Positions 29,683 to 38,405 of a stretch of 64,000 bases of DNA are shown here, in pieces (position 1 is the stretch's first letter; every line of letters starts with the position of its first letter). The stretch lies in the NCBI RefSeq assembly GCF_900101545.1, contig NZ_FMZU01000009.1, forward strand, positions 185,252 through 249,251, in the 5' to 3' direction. The position numbers and the translations under genes are program-made. The DNA is from Variovorax sp. CF079 (GTDB lineage: Bacteria > Pseudomonadota > Gammaproteobacteria > Burkholderiales > Burkholderiaceae_C). Under the pieces are notes generated by a model. It was not told the origin of the DNA. It did not search any database and saw only the letters and a program-made list of their open reading frames with translations.

Positions 29683-30315
29683 CTACGCTGCCACACCTTC
29701 CGGTGTCTGCACGACGTGGGCAAGTGTGCTGTGTCCACCCTGCGTCTCGAACTTGATGGCCCCGGTGCTGCGGATGTTGGAAGAAGCCACCTCGCCCTCG
29801 AGGTTCTCGAACCCCTCCGGACACACGATTTGGACTCGGTGGGGGGCACCGGTCACCGGGTTCTTGATAGGTTCCACCTCGGTTTCGAGCACGCCGGGGA
29901 TGACGAGGCGTGCGGTCCGGGCGGACTTGTCAAACTGGAACGTGATGGGAGCGAAGATGGGGTCATGCATCTTGGTCACGATGAGGCTGCAGATCTGAAA
30001 AAGCGTCCCTTCGGCCGAGTTCTTTCCCGACATGATGTTGAACAGCGCCTCGCGCTGCTCCGCGGTGGCGCGTTCCTCAATGATGGGTTGCAGCTGGCCA
30101 TTCCCTTCATGCAGCGGGCCGGGGAATGAGACGACCGCGAAGAAGCACAGTCCATCCAGCGTCGTGCTGTCGAAATGTCCCTTCGTGATGCGCATACCCA
30201 AGAAGCCCTTGCAGTAGCCCTGTGTCGGCTTCGCGTTGAAATCGCAGGGGCAGCCGTATGCGCAGGTGCAGTTCTTGAGCCATTCGCCTTCGAGGCGCCA
30301 ATTCGCTTGTGCCAT
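29683..30315 (-). CDS. DUF1326 domain protein
   Basis: A 210-residue soluble protein. The N-terminal WLKNCTCAYGCPCDFNAKPTQ carries the conserved cysteine cluster of DUF1326, followed by GFLGMRITKGHFDSTTLDGL. The start at 30315 is supported by an AGGAGA site, discarding a 61-codon upstream extension. It is 48 bases upstream of the DUF2182 membrane gene. The two families repeatedly co-occur, suggesting they act together, perhaps in metal handling through the cysteine cluster; no function is established. Confidence 0.88.
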   Translation of the reverse strand: MAQANWRLEGEWLKNCTCAYGCPCDFNAKPTQGYCKGFLGMRITKGHFDSTTLDGLCFFAVVSFPGPLHEGNGQLQPIIEERATAEQREALFNIMSGKNSAEGTLFQICSLIVTKMHDPIFAPITFQFDKSARTARLVIPGVLETEVEPIKNPVTGAPHRVQIVCPEGFENLEGEVASSNIRSTGAIKFETQGGHSTLAHVVQTPEGVAA

Positions 30316-30844
30316 GATCTTGTCTCCTGTCAAAGGTTGCGACGATCGCGGCGGGCGTCCCCTTACCATCCTGCCCCTTCCCGCTCTCGGCCCGCGTGAA
30401 AGCGAGACCTCCAGCTCCACGCTGGCAGCAGATCGGCGCGCCGCGCACGTTGCATACGGCCAGTTGACTATCTGCCGATTGCAGGCGGAGCGCAACACCT
30501 GTTCGAGGCATCAATAGCTATCTCGCCAGTTCCCCGAGGACCGCTTCGACGTCGAAAATGTGCCGCTCAGGTCGGGTTCGGGTCGAAAGCGGGGTTGGCA
30601 GGCCGCTTTGGGGCGCCAGCACTGACCGGCTGCTCTGGCCGATTGTTGCCCGCCGCGTGGTCAGTGCGCTCGCGGCACCCACGAGGAAGAGCGCGCCGCC
30701 AACAAGCATGTTGGTCCAGACCTTGAACAGAAAAGCGCCTGCATGCGCGCCGCTCGCAACAGCGAGATATGAGACCGGCGACTTCGGCTGGCCGCGCTCG
30801 AGCGCTTCGGTCCTCTCTGACCTCGTTGATTCCTGGCCGCGCTC
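30316..30844. other. 529-base gap with no confident gene
   Basis: No complete gene is evident. The minus strand from about 30790 to 30518 encodes a fragment with one hydrophobic helix (GAFLFKVWTNMLVGGALFLVGAASAL) followed by a low-complexity Arg/Ser/Thr tail and a stop at 30518. Its only ATG (30709) lies in the middle of the helix and no better start or ribosome site is seen upstream, so it is either a decayed small membrane protein or chance coding. The rest contains the promoter side of the DUF1326 gene. Confidence 0.4.
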
Positions 30845-31828
30845 TCATGAGGACGCGGCCGGAACAAGTGACTTGCGATAGAAAATCCGCTCGTACCCAC
30901 CCTCGGTTCTGCGGTCGTACTCGACGTAGCCGATCTTCGGGTAGAGGATCTGGTTCTCGGTCATCCTGGCGTTGGTGCGCAGGTAGACGGCCTCGAAACC
31001 GCGGCGCAGCGCCTCGCTCTCGGCAAAGCGCAAGAGCGCCCGTCCGACTCCCGTGCCCTGACACGCCGGGGCCACAGCCACGGTGTCGACATAGAAGCCA
31101 TCCTCCGTCTCGTACTGCACGAGCACCCCCGCCACTTGGCCGCTGCGCACCGCGACCCACACCTTGTCTGCACCAATGAGCGCAGGATAGTCGGCCAGCA
31201 TGGGCGCCGGCGCCTTGCCCATGCGCTCGATGTACAGCTCGAAAGCGGCATTGACGCACGCCGCGGCCGCGACAGCATCATCAAGGCCGGCGGCGCGAAC
31301 AAGGATCTCTGATGCCGGAACCGGCGCTCCGGCAGCGCCGCGCAACAACGCCATCGAATAGCTGTCGAAGTACTCGCCGTCGACCCGGAAAGCGCGGCGC
31401 AGGAGCCCTTCGACTTCGAAACCGAGCCGTTCGTACAGGGCCTTGGCGTTCGTGTTGTCGACGCGCACCGTGAGTTCGATGCGCGTCATTCCCTTGGCCC
31501 ATGCCGCCGCGATGGTTGCCTGCATCAGCTTCGCGCCGATGCCCAGATGCCGCGCGGATGGAATCAGGCCGATGCCGAGAATGCCCACATGCGACCGGGC
31601 CTGGCCATGGCTCGGCAGCACGTCGCACCAGCCGGTCACCTGTCCGTCGAGCAAGGCGACCATCTGGCAGCCGTCGTCGGCGATGATGGAGCGGTAGAAG
31701 TCGAAGGCTTGCTCCACAGGAGGCGCCTGCGTGAATGCAAGAAATCGCTTCTCGCGCGCCACCGTGTCGAGCGCGACACGCAGCCCCGCGAAATGCGCTT
31801 CGGAAACGGGTTCGATCGACAGGTTCAT
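30845..31828 (-). CDS. tandem GNAT N-acetyltransferase
   Basis: A 327-residue protein made of two GNAT domains. The first (about residues 1-160) has the acetyl-CoA loop IPSARHLGIGAKLMQ and the RVDNTNAKALYERLGFE motif typical of RimI-like acetyltransferases; the second (about 172-320) has VAPACQGTGVGRALLRFAES and a C-terminal YPKIGYVEYDRRTEGGY. Both cofactor loops look functional. The acceptor, probably an amine of a small molecule or protein, cannot be deduced. It is a single-gene unit. Confidence 0.88.
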   Translation of the reverse strand: MNLSIEPVSEAHFAGLRVALDTVAREKRFLAFTQAPPVEQAFDFYRSIIADDGCQMVALLDGQVTGWCDVLPSHGQARSHVGILGIGLIPSARHLGIGAKLMQATIAAAWAKGMTRIELTVRVDNTNAKALYERLGFEVEGLLRRAFRVDGEYFDSYSMALLRGAAGAPVPASEILVRAAGLDDAVAAAACVNAAFELYIERMGKAPAPMLADYPALIGADKVWVAVRSGQVAGVLVQYETEDGFYVDTVAVAPACQGTGVGRALLRFAESEALRRGFEAVYLRTNARMTENQILYPKIGYVEYDRRTEGGYERIFYRKSLVPAASS

Positions 31829-32021
31829 GTCTCAGCCTAGCAGCGCCAGAGATCGCGCTCATCTCACGATACATGGCCTGCGCCTGAAAGCCATCGGCTG
31901 ACACACGGGCGTTGTCAACGCGTCAAGAGGCCGTCACAGCCGGTCATCAGACTCCGGTTGTCTAGACGACTTCGAGACCGACGATGGAAACCGAGCCGGA
32001 CGCGCTTTCGGGTGTCAGATA

Positions 32022-32036
32022 TGAGAATAATTCTCA
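32022..32036. promoter_or_regulatory. Fur box upstream of TonB-dependent receptor
   Basis: The 15-base sequence TGAGAATAATTCTCA is a perfect 7-1-7 inverted repeat and matches 13 of 15 positions of the Fur consensus TGATAATNATTATCA. It lies about 83 bases upstream of the receptor start, where Fur would overlap the promoter and repress under iron sufficiency. It stands out as an AT-rich island in GC-rich DNA. Confidence 0.85.
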
Positions 32037-32118
32037 TTCTGTCGCCTACAATCGACCGGTCTCAATCTCTCTTTCCTGATGTCGTCGCCGGGATCTGCGC
32101 CCGTCGGCTTGCGTTCCC

Positions 32119-34233
32119 ATGCACAAGTTTTTCGCCTCGATGCCGCTCGCGCTGGCGGCGCAGCTGGCCTGCGCGCAGGCCGCCCCCTCTCCCTCGAATA
32201 CCGGCGACGAACTCCGCGCCGTGACCGTGCAGTCCGACCGCACCAGCGGCTTCGTCGCCAACACCGTCGAAGCCGGCACCTTCCGCGGCGCCAGCATCAT
32301 GGACGTGCCGGCCACGGTCAACACGGTGACGCGCGAAGTCATCGAGCTGCAGGGCGCGGCCAGCATCTACGACGTGCTGCGCAACACGGCCGGCGTCACG
32401 CGCCAGCAGAACGGCGGCGACACCTTCGACCAGCTCGTGATCCGCGGAATCGCGGTGGAGAACCGCACCAACTACCGGCTCAACGGCTCGCTCGCGATTC
32501 CCAACGTGTCGGAGATCCCGATGGAGAACAAGGAGCGTGTCGAAGTTCTGAAGGGCGCGTCGGCGCTCTACTACGGCTTCACCTCGCCGGCCGGCGTCGT
32601 CAACTTCGTGACCAAGCGCGCCGGCAGCACGCCGGTCGCGACGCTCGGCATGACTTTCGACAACCACGGCACGGCGCAGGGCTTCGTCGACGTGGGCCGC
32701 CAGTTCGGCGACCAGAACCAGTACGGCCTGCGCATCAACGCGGCCGGCGGACAGCTGGGCTCGCCGATCGAGGGCGTCGACGGCAACCGCAAGTTCCTGT
32801 CGGCGGCATTCGACTGGCGCGTCAACAACCGCCTGACGCTGAAGGCCGATCTCGAGCACTACCGCAAGAGCATCACCGAGCAGGCCGGCATCACGCGCCT
32901 GGCGGCCGTCAACGGCGTGATCGCGCTGCCGGCCCTGCCCGACCCGCGCAAGCTGATCGGTCCGCCTTGGGCCACCTTCGAAGCCGAAGTCACGAACACC
33001 CAGCTGCGCGCCGACTACTCGCTCAGCGACAACTGGGCCCTGATGGTGGAAGCCGGGCATTCCGAGGCCGAGCGCGACCGGCGGCTCGCGATGTTCGGCA
33101 ACTACAACGTGCGCACCGGCGCCGGCCGCATCACCGGCAACGTGCAGCACCTGGAGCAAAGCTCCGACCTGCTGCGCAGCGAGCTGTTCGGCACCTTCGC
33201 GACCGGCGGCGTGCAGCACGAGCTCACGCTGGGCGTCGCGCGCAGCGACAAGACCCAGGACCCGATCTTCCAGCGCAACTACGGCGGCGCCACCACCGCG
33301 CAGAACCTGTACTTCCCGCGCGCCATCGGCTTCCTGCCGCTGACCGCGCTGCCTACACAGCCGACCACCGGCGCGCAGGACAGCACGGAGCTGGGCCTGT
33401 ACGCGCTCGACCGCATCACTTTCTCGCCGGAATGGCAGCTGGCGGCGGGCGTGCGGCACACGCGCTTCGAGAGCACGCAGTTCGCCAGTTCGACGCTGCC
33501 GCGGATCGACTACGACGTGAAGAAGACCACGCCGCTGGCCGCGCTGAGCTACAAGTTCACGCCCGATCTCGTGACCTACGTTTCGTATGCGGAAGGCGTC
33601 GAGGAAGGCGAGGTCGCACCCACGGGCACCGCCAACCAGAACAACCGCATGCCGCCGGGCGTGAGCAAGCAGAAGGAGCTCGGCCTGCGCTGGCTGACCG
33701 GCACGGGCACGCTGCTGTCGGCGGCGCTGTTCGACATCGAGCGGCCCGGCGCCTACACCAACAGCGCCAACACCTTCGTCGCCGACGGCCGCCAGAACTA
33801 CCGCGGCATCGAGCTCTCGGCGCAGGGACGCCTGACGCGCCAGCTGGCCTGGCAGCTGTCGGCGCAAGCCCTCGACGCCGAGTTCCGCGACGTCAACGCC
33901 CAGTACAACGGCAAGATGCCCGAGAACACGGCCAAGCACACGGCGAGCGCCTTCCTCTCCTACGACATCGCGGCGGTGCCGGGGCTCTCGGTCAACGGCG
34001 GCGCCTACTACACGGGCCGGCGCCCGATCGACGACCTGAACCAGGGCTTCATCGGCGGCTACACGATCTTCGCCCTCGGCACGCGCTACGTCACGCAGCT
34101 CTTTGGCAAGCGGACGCTGTGGCAGCTCAACGTCGACAACGTCGGCGACAAGCGCTACTGGGCGGCCGCCGGCACACGGCTGGCGGTGGGCGCGCCGCGC
34201 AGCGTCAAGGCGACGCTCAAGATCGATCTCTAA
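32119..34233 (+). CDS. TonB-dependent siderophore receptor
   Basis: A 704-residue outer-membrane receptor. After a signal peptide (ending near ACA-QA) comes a TonB-box-like stretch (ELRAVTVQSD), the plug domain (about residues 50-165, with DVPATVNTVTREVIELQGAASIYDVLRNTAGVTRQ-type segments and the RVEVLKGASALYYG motif), and a 22-strand barrel ending in an aromatic-poor KATLKIDL. The plug pattern is the ferric-siderophore (FhuA/FpvA-like) group. With the Fur box upstream and a flavin reductase fusion 20 bases downstream, it forms an iron-regulated ferric-chelate uptake unit; no siderophore synthesis genes are present. Confidence 0.93.
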   Translation: MHKFFASMPLALAAQLACAQAAPSPSNTGDELRAVTVQSDRTSGFVANTVEAGTFRGASIMDVPATVNTVTREVIELQGAASIYDVLRNTAGVTRQQNGGDTFDQLVIRGIAVENRTNYRLNGSLAIPNVSEIPMENKERVEVLKGASALYYGFTSPAGVVNFVTKRAGSTPVATLGMTFDNHGTAQGFVDVGRQFGDQNQYGLRINAAGGQLGSPIEGVDGNRKFLSAAFDWRVNNRLTLKADLEHYRKSITEQAGITRLAAVNGVIALPALPDPRKLIGPPWATFEAEVTNTQLRADYSLSDNWALMVEAGHSEAERDRRLAMFGNYNVRTGAGRITGNVQHLEQSSDLLRSELFGTFATGGVQHELTLGVARSDKTQDPIFQRNYGGATTAQNLYFPRAIGFLPLTALPTQPTTGAQDSTELGLYALDRITFSPEWQLAAGVRHTRFESTQFASSTLPRIDYDVKKTTPLAALSYKFTPDLVTYVSYAEGVEEGEVAPTGTANQNNRMPPGVSKQKELGLRWLTGTGTLLSAALFDIERPGAYTNSANTFVADGRQNYRGIELSAQGRLTRQLAWQLSAQALDAEFRDVNAQYNGKMPENTAKHTASAFLSYDIAAVPGLSVNGGAYYTGRRPIDDLNQGFIGGYTIFALGTRYVTQLFGKRTLWQLNVDNVGDKRYWAAAGTRLAVGAPRSVKATLKIDL

Positions 34234-34253
34234 AGAAGACGACGGCTTCTGCG

Positions 34254-36689
34254 ATGGCTCTTCTTCGGCGCATCTGGGTCCAGATTCACTGGTTCATCGG
34301 CATCACGGCCGGGACGGTGCTGGCCGTCATCGGCTTGAGCGGCGCCGTGCTTTCGTTCCGCGCCGAGATCGTCGACCTGCTCAATCCGGCGCTGCACCGC
34401 GTGCCGGCCGCAGCCGATGCCAGGGCGCTGGCGCCGGCCGCCCTGCTCGACCAACTCCAGGCCGCAGAGCCCGGCCGCCGCGTCCTGACGCTGACGCTTT
34501 ACGCCGAGCCGGGCCGGCCGGCGCGCGTGAACTTCGCCCCCCCGCCCGGCGAACGCCGCGGCGAAACGCGCCTGGTCGATCCCTTCAGCGCGGCCTTGCT
34601 GCCCGAGCCGCGCGGCGATGCCTTCTTCGAGTTCGCCGAAAGCCTGCATCGCTGGCTCTTGATGCCGCGCGACACCGGCAAGCCGGTCACCGGCACGCTG
34701 GCCGCAGCGCTGCTGGTGCTCGCACTGTCGGGCCTGTACCTGCGCTGGCCGCGTCGGCCGCTCGCGTGGCGCAGCTGGCTGCGGATCGACTTCGCGCAAA
34801 GCGGCCGTATTTTCCTGTGGAACCTGCATGCCGTGGCCGGGACGATCGCGCTCCTGGCCTATCTGGTGTCCGGCCTCACGGGCATCTACTGGGCCTTCGA
34901 TGGGGTGCGCTCGCTGGTCGACGACGCGGCAGGCGTTGGGCGCGCCGCGCGGACGCAGCGGATGCAGGGCGGCGCCGCCAATGCCGCCGCCCCCGTCCGG
35001 CTCGACCTCCAGCGCGTGTGGCTGTCCTTCCAGCAAACGACCGGCGGCGACTGGAGCCAGGTCACGCTGCGCCTGCCGGCGCGCAATGCCTCGCAAGTCG
35101 AGGCGACCTACCTGCGCGCCGCGCCCGAGCACGAGCGCGCGCGCAACCGGCTCTACCTGCACGCCGCCACCGGCGAGGCGAGCCAGCACGAACGCTATGC
35201 CGACAAGCCGCTGGCCGGACGTCTCGTGAACAGCATCTATCCGCTGCACATGGGCACCTACTGGGGCCTGCCGGGCCGCATCCTGATGATGCTCGCCAGC
35301 CTGGGCCTGGTGCTGTTCGCGATCACCGGCTGGATGCTGTACCTCGGCCGCCGTCGCACAAGCCAAGCGGTGCGCGCCGAGCGTGCGCGGCTCGGCCGCG
35401 GCCGAAGCGGCGCGGCGCAGGGCGCGGAGCAGGTGCTGATCGCCTTCGCCACGCAGACGGGCCATGCCGAGCGCGTCGCCCTGCAGACCGCGGCCGCGCT
35501 GCAGTCGGCGGGCGTCGGCACCGTGGTCAAGACCCTGGCCGAGCTGAGCGTCGATGCGCTGCTGCACTTCCGCAAGGTGCTGTGGGTCGTCAGCACCTTC
35601 GGCGACGGCGATCCGCCCGACAGCGCACGCGCCTTCGCGCGCAAGTTCGCGCAGCAGGCGGGCTCGCAGCTGCGGCACGTGCACTACGGCGTGCTGGCAC
35701 TCGGCGACTGGCACTACGCCGCCTTCTGCGGCTTCGGCCGGAAGCTCGATCACGACCTGCGCAGCCAGGGGGCGCAGGCGCTGTTTCCGATGGTCGAGGT
35801 CGACAACGGCAATCCCGAAGCCATCGGGCGCTGGCAGCGGTCGATCGCCGAGGCCTTCGATGTGCGGGGTCCTGCGTGGCCCTCGCATCCGGCCTCTTCT
35901 GCCGAGCGTCCCTTCGAAGCCTGGCGGCTCGTGCGCCGCAGCCTGCAGAACGATGGCAGCCAGGGCGATCCGCTGTTCGAGATCGAGCTGCATCGTGCCG
36001 GCGCGCCAGCGTGGGCGCCGGGCGCGCTGGTCGAGGTGCTGCCGCCTCATCCGAACGGCACTGCCGATGCCCGTCCTCCTCTTGCGCCGCTGGCGCCGCG
36101 CAGCTATTCGGTGGCCTCGATCGCTGCCGACGGCTGCGTGCAACTGCTGGTGCGGCAGGCGCGCCACGACAACGGCCTGGGCGTCGCATCCGGCTGGCTG
36201 ACCGCCGGCGCGCCGCTCGATGCCGACATCGAGATGCGGCTGGTCGCCAACCCCGGCTTCGCGCTCGCAGACGAGAACCTGCCCTGCATCTTCATCGGCA
36301 ACGGCTCCGGCTTCGCGGGCCTGCGTTCGCACCTGCGCGAGCGGGTGCGGCGCGGCCACGGGCGCAACTGGCTGGTGTACGGCGAACGCCAGTCCGCGCA
36401 CGACGCCTTCTGCGCCGCGGAGGTCGCGCAGTGGCAGGCGCTCGGCATGCTGGCGCGCGCCGACCTCGTCTACTCGCGCGACCAGCCCGAGCGCAGGTAC
36501 GTGCAGGACCGCCTGCGCGAAGCGGCGGACGAACTGCGGCGCTGGATCGCCGATGGCGCGCTCGTCTACGTGTGCGGCAGCCTCGAAGGCATGGCGCCCG
36601 GCGTGGACGCGGTTCTCGGGGAAGTGCTGGGAACGGCCGGGTTCGACGAGCTGATCGCGCAAGGCCGCTATCGGCGCGACGTGTATTGA
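34254..36689 (+). CDS. PepSY-domain / flavodoxin / FNR fusion ferric reductase
   Basis: An 811-residue membrane flavoprotein. The N-terminal half is a PepSY-associated membrane region: a helix at about 10-35, HRWLLMPRDTGKPVTG, further helices near 145-165 and 185-210, and LHMGTYWGLPGRILMMLASLGL near 330-360. After an Arg-rich linker a flavodoxin domain starts at about 395 (VLIAFATQTGHAERVALQTA; VVSTFGDGDPPDSA), then a CysJ-like FAD/NADPH module (RSYSVASI, FIGNGSGFAGLRSHLRER, VYVCGSLEGMAPGVD). It would pass NADPH electrons through FAD and FMN toward the periplasmic side. Its place behind a siderophore receptor makes ferric-siderophore reduction the likely role. Confidence 0.9.
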   Translation: MALLRRIWVQIHWFIGITAGTVLAVIGLSGAVLSFRAEIVDLLNPALHRVPAAADARALAPAALLDQLQAAEPGRRVLTLTLYAEPGRPARVNFAPPPGERRGETRLVDPFSAALLPEPRGDAFFEFAESLHRWLLMPRDTGKPVTGTLAAALLVLALSGLYLRWPRRPLAWRSWLRIDFAQSGRIFLWNLHAVAGTIALLAYLVSGLTGIYWAFDGVRSLVDDAAGVGRAARTQRMQGGAANAAAPVRLDLQRVWLSFQQTTGGDWSQVTLRLPARNASQVEATYLRAAPEHERARNRLYLHAATGEASQHERYADKPLAGRLVNSIYPLHMGTYWGLPGRILMMLASLGLVLFAITGWMLYLGRRRTSQAVRAERARLGRGRSGAAQGAEQVLIAFATQTGHAERVALQTAAALQSAGVGTVVKTLAELSVDALLHFRKVLWVVSTFGDGDPPDSARAFARKFAQQAGSQLRHVHYGVLALGDWHYAAFCGFGRKLDHDLRSQGAQALFPMVEVDNGNPEAIGRWQRSIAEAFDVRGPAWPSHPASSAERPFEAWRLVRRSLQNDGSQGDPLFEIELHRAGAPAWAPGALVEVLPPHPNGTADARPPLAPLAPRSYSVASIAADGCVQLLVRQARHDNGLGVASGWLTAGAPLDADIEMRLVANPGFALADENLPCIFIGNGSGFAGLRSHLRERVRRGHGRNWLVYGERQSAHDAFCAAEVAQWQALGMLARADLVYSRDQPERRYVQDRLREAADELRRWIADGALVYVCGSLEGMAPGVDAVLGEVLGTAGFDELIAQGRYRRDVY

Positions 36690-36695
36690 GCCCCT

Positions 36696-37385
36696 TCAGG
36701 CCGGATCCATGCCATGGCGGCGCTTTGATTCGGCGCTGTCCGCCGAGATCATGAAATCGAGCAGCGCGCGCACGGCGGCGGGCTGCGCGGAGCCGATGCC
36801 CGGAGCGGCCGAAAAGATCGTGATGATCTGAATCTCCGGTGGCAAGGGGCCGATCAATCGGATCCTTTCGATGCCGATCAGCTCGCTCATTTGCTGGAAT
36901 CCCAGCGCGGCCTCGCCGCGCGCGATCAGCGAACCGACCGGCACGCCAGGCGGCGCCTGCACCAGTCGGCTCCGGATCTCGCCGGCAATGCCCCAGCGCT
37001 CGAACAATGCCATCAATGCGACGCCGCTCGGGCCGGTGGAATAAGCGATGCTCGCGGCGCCCTGCACAGCGCTGCGTAGCGCATCTCCCGTGGAGATGTC
37101 GGGTCGCTCGGCGCTCGCGTGCACCGCCACGCCGACGCCCGAGCGGGCCAAGTCGACCTTGCCGGCCGCGTCGACCTTGCCTGCGGCGACCAGCTTGTCG
37201 ATGGCGTCGGAGGCAAGCGCCACCACGTCGAAGGGCTCGCCCGCGGACACGCGCCGTACGGCTTCGACACCGCCGACCGGCAGGAAGGAGACCGGCACCC
37301 CGGTGAGCCGTGAATACATCGCTGCCAGCTCGTCCAGCAGAGCTCGCGTTGCCATCGAGCAGATGCCTCGGATCGAAGTCGTCAT
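36696..37385 (-). CDS. ModA-like substrate-binding-fold protein without signal peptide
   Basis: A 229-residue protein of the molybdate-type periplasmic binding fold: ATRALLDELAAMYSRLTGVPV, GEPFDVVALASDAIDKL, VGVAVHASAERPDI and SIAYSTGPSGVALMALFERWG. Unlike ModA it shows no signal peptide at the ATG 37385 (a TTG at 37400 adds only five residues), so it may be cytoplasmic, or the true start is mis-called. There is no ABC transporter nearby. It is the last gene of the gallate-type operon, 24 bases after the Bug gene stop; similar proteins are recurrent in beta-proteobacterial aromatic clusters, role unknown. Confidence 0.8.
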   Translation of the reverse strand: MTTSIRGICSMATRALLDELAAMYSRLTGVPVSFLPVGGVEAVRRVSAGEPFDVVALASDAIDKLVAAGKVDAAGKVDLARSGVGVAVHASAERPDISTGDALRSAVQGAASIAYSTGPSGVALMALFERWGIAGEIRSRLVQAPPGVPVGSLIARGEAALGFQQMSELIGIERIRLIGPLPPEIQIITIFSAAPGIGSAQPAAVRALLDFMISADSAESKRRHGMDPA

Positions 37386-37424
37386 GGTGATGGGTGCCAA
37401 CGAGCCGGCAGGCGAGAGAACATG

Positions 37425-38405
37425 TCAATCCGGCTTGATGCCGGCCTCGCGAATGAGCTTCCCGTAGCGAACGGCGTCGCTCTTGAGCAGCTTGTCGAAA
37501 CGCTCGGTCGCACCGGGCAAGGGAACACCGCCGGCCGCGGCGAGCTGGTCGCGTACTTCCGGCGACTCGAGCGCCTTCTGCACGGCTTCATGCAATTTCG
37601 TCAGCACCGGCTTGGGAAGGCCTGCCGGTGCCACGAAGCCGTACCAAACGCTGGCTTCGAATCCTGGATAGCCCGACTCGGCGACCGTCGGCACGCCGGG
37701 CAGCACCGCTGCGCGCTCGGGACTCATCAGTGCCAGCACGCGCAGCTTGCCGGCCTTCGCCAGCGGCGAGGCTTCGAGCGCATTGACCGCGACCACGTCC
37801 ACATGCCCGCCGATCACATCGGTGATAGCCGGTGCGCCGCCCTTGTAAGGCACGTGGCGCAGCGATACGCCGGCGGTGTGCTGGAACAGCTCCATGGCCA
37901 GGTGCGGCGTGGAACCGTTGCCCGGCGTGGCGACGCTGAGGGTACCGGGCTTGGCCTTGGCAGCGCTCACCAGCTGCTGCAGGGTCCTCCACTCCGAGTC
38001 CTCGCGCACCGCAGCCACCACCGGCACCCGCGCGACCAAGGACACCGGCGTCACGTCGCGCTCCAGGTCGTAGGGCGCCGGCTGGAACAGCGTGGGGTTC
38101 ACGGCCAGTGCGTTGGCTGCCAGCATCAGGGTGTAGCCATCGGGCGGGCTGGCGATGAGCGCCTTGACCGCGATGTTGGTGCCGGCGCCCGGCTTGTTCT
38201 CGACGATGATGGGCTGGCCGAGAATGGTGGCCATGCGCTGGCCGACCGAGCGCGCGATCAGGTCGACCGCGCCGCCGGCGCTGTAACCGACGATGATCTT
38301 GATGGGCTTGGTCGGGTAGGCATCGGCGGCGCCGGCACCGAATGGCGCGCCGATCGCCAGCAGGCCGGCCAGGGCGAGCAGGTGGCGGCGGGAAAGCATC
38401 TTCAT
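37425..38405 (-). CDS. Bug family tripartite tricarboxylate transporter substrate-binding protein
   Basis: A 326-residue periplasmic protein with an Arg-Arg signal (SRRHLLALAGLLAIGAPFGAGA-AD), then YPTKPIKIIVGYSAGGAVDLIARSV, IIVENKPGAGTNIA and HVPYKGGAPAITDVIGG. Its start overlaps the stop of the dioxygenase gene by four bases, so it is part of the gallate-type operon and probably captures an aromatic or its cleavage product in the periplasm. Confidence 0.92.
   Translation of the reverse strand: MKMLSRRHLLALAGLLAIGAPFGAGAADAYPTKPIKIIVGYSAGGAVDLIARSVGQRMATILGQPIIVENKPGAGTNIAVKALIASPPDGYTLMLAANALAVNPTLFQPAPYDLERDVTPVSLVARVPVVAAVREDSEWRTLQQLVSAAKAKPGTLSVATPGNGSTPHLAMELFQHTAGVSLRHVPYKGGAPAITDVIGGHVDVVAVNALEASPLAKAGKLRVLALMSPERAAVLPGVPTVAESGYPGFEASVWYGFVAPAGLPKPVLTKLHEAVQKALESPEVRDQLAAAGGVPLPGATERFDKLLKSDAVRYGKLIREAGIKPD

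Noticed and set aside
30567..31259. A 230-codon minus-strand open frame overlapping the GNAT gene
   Set aside because: It is an out-of-frame shadow of the acetyltransferase and runs into the non-coding gap.
32079..36689. A single 1536-codon open frame across the receptor and reductase
   Set aside because: Over the receptor it is a shifted frame with Arg/Pro/Gly-rich composition; only the part from 34254 is the real reductase, and the receptor is clearly encoded in another frame.
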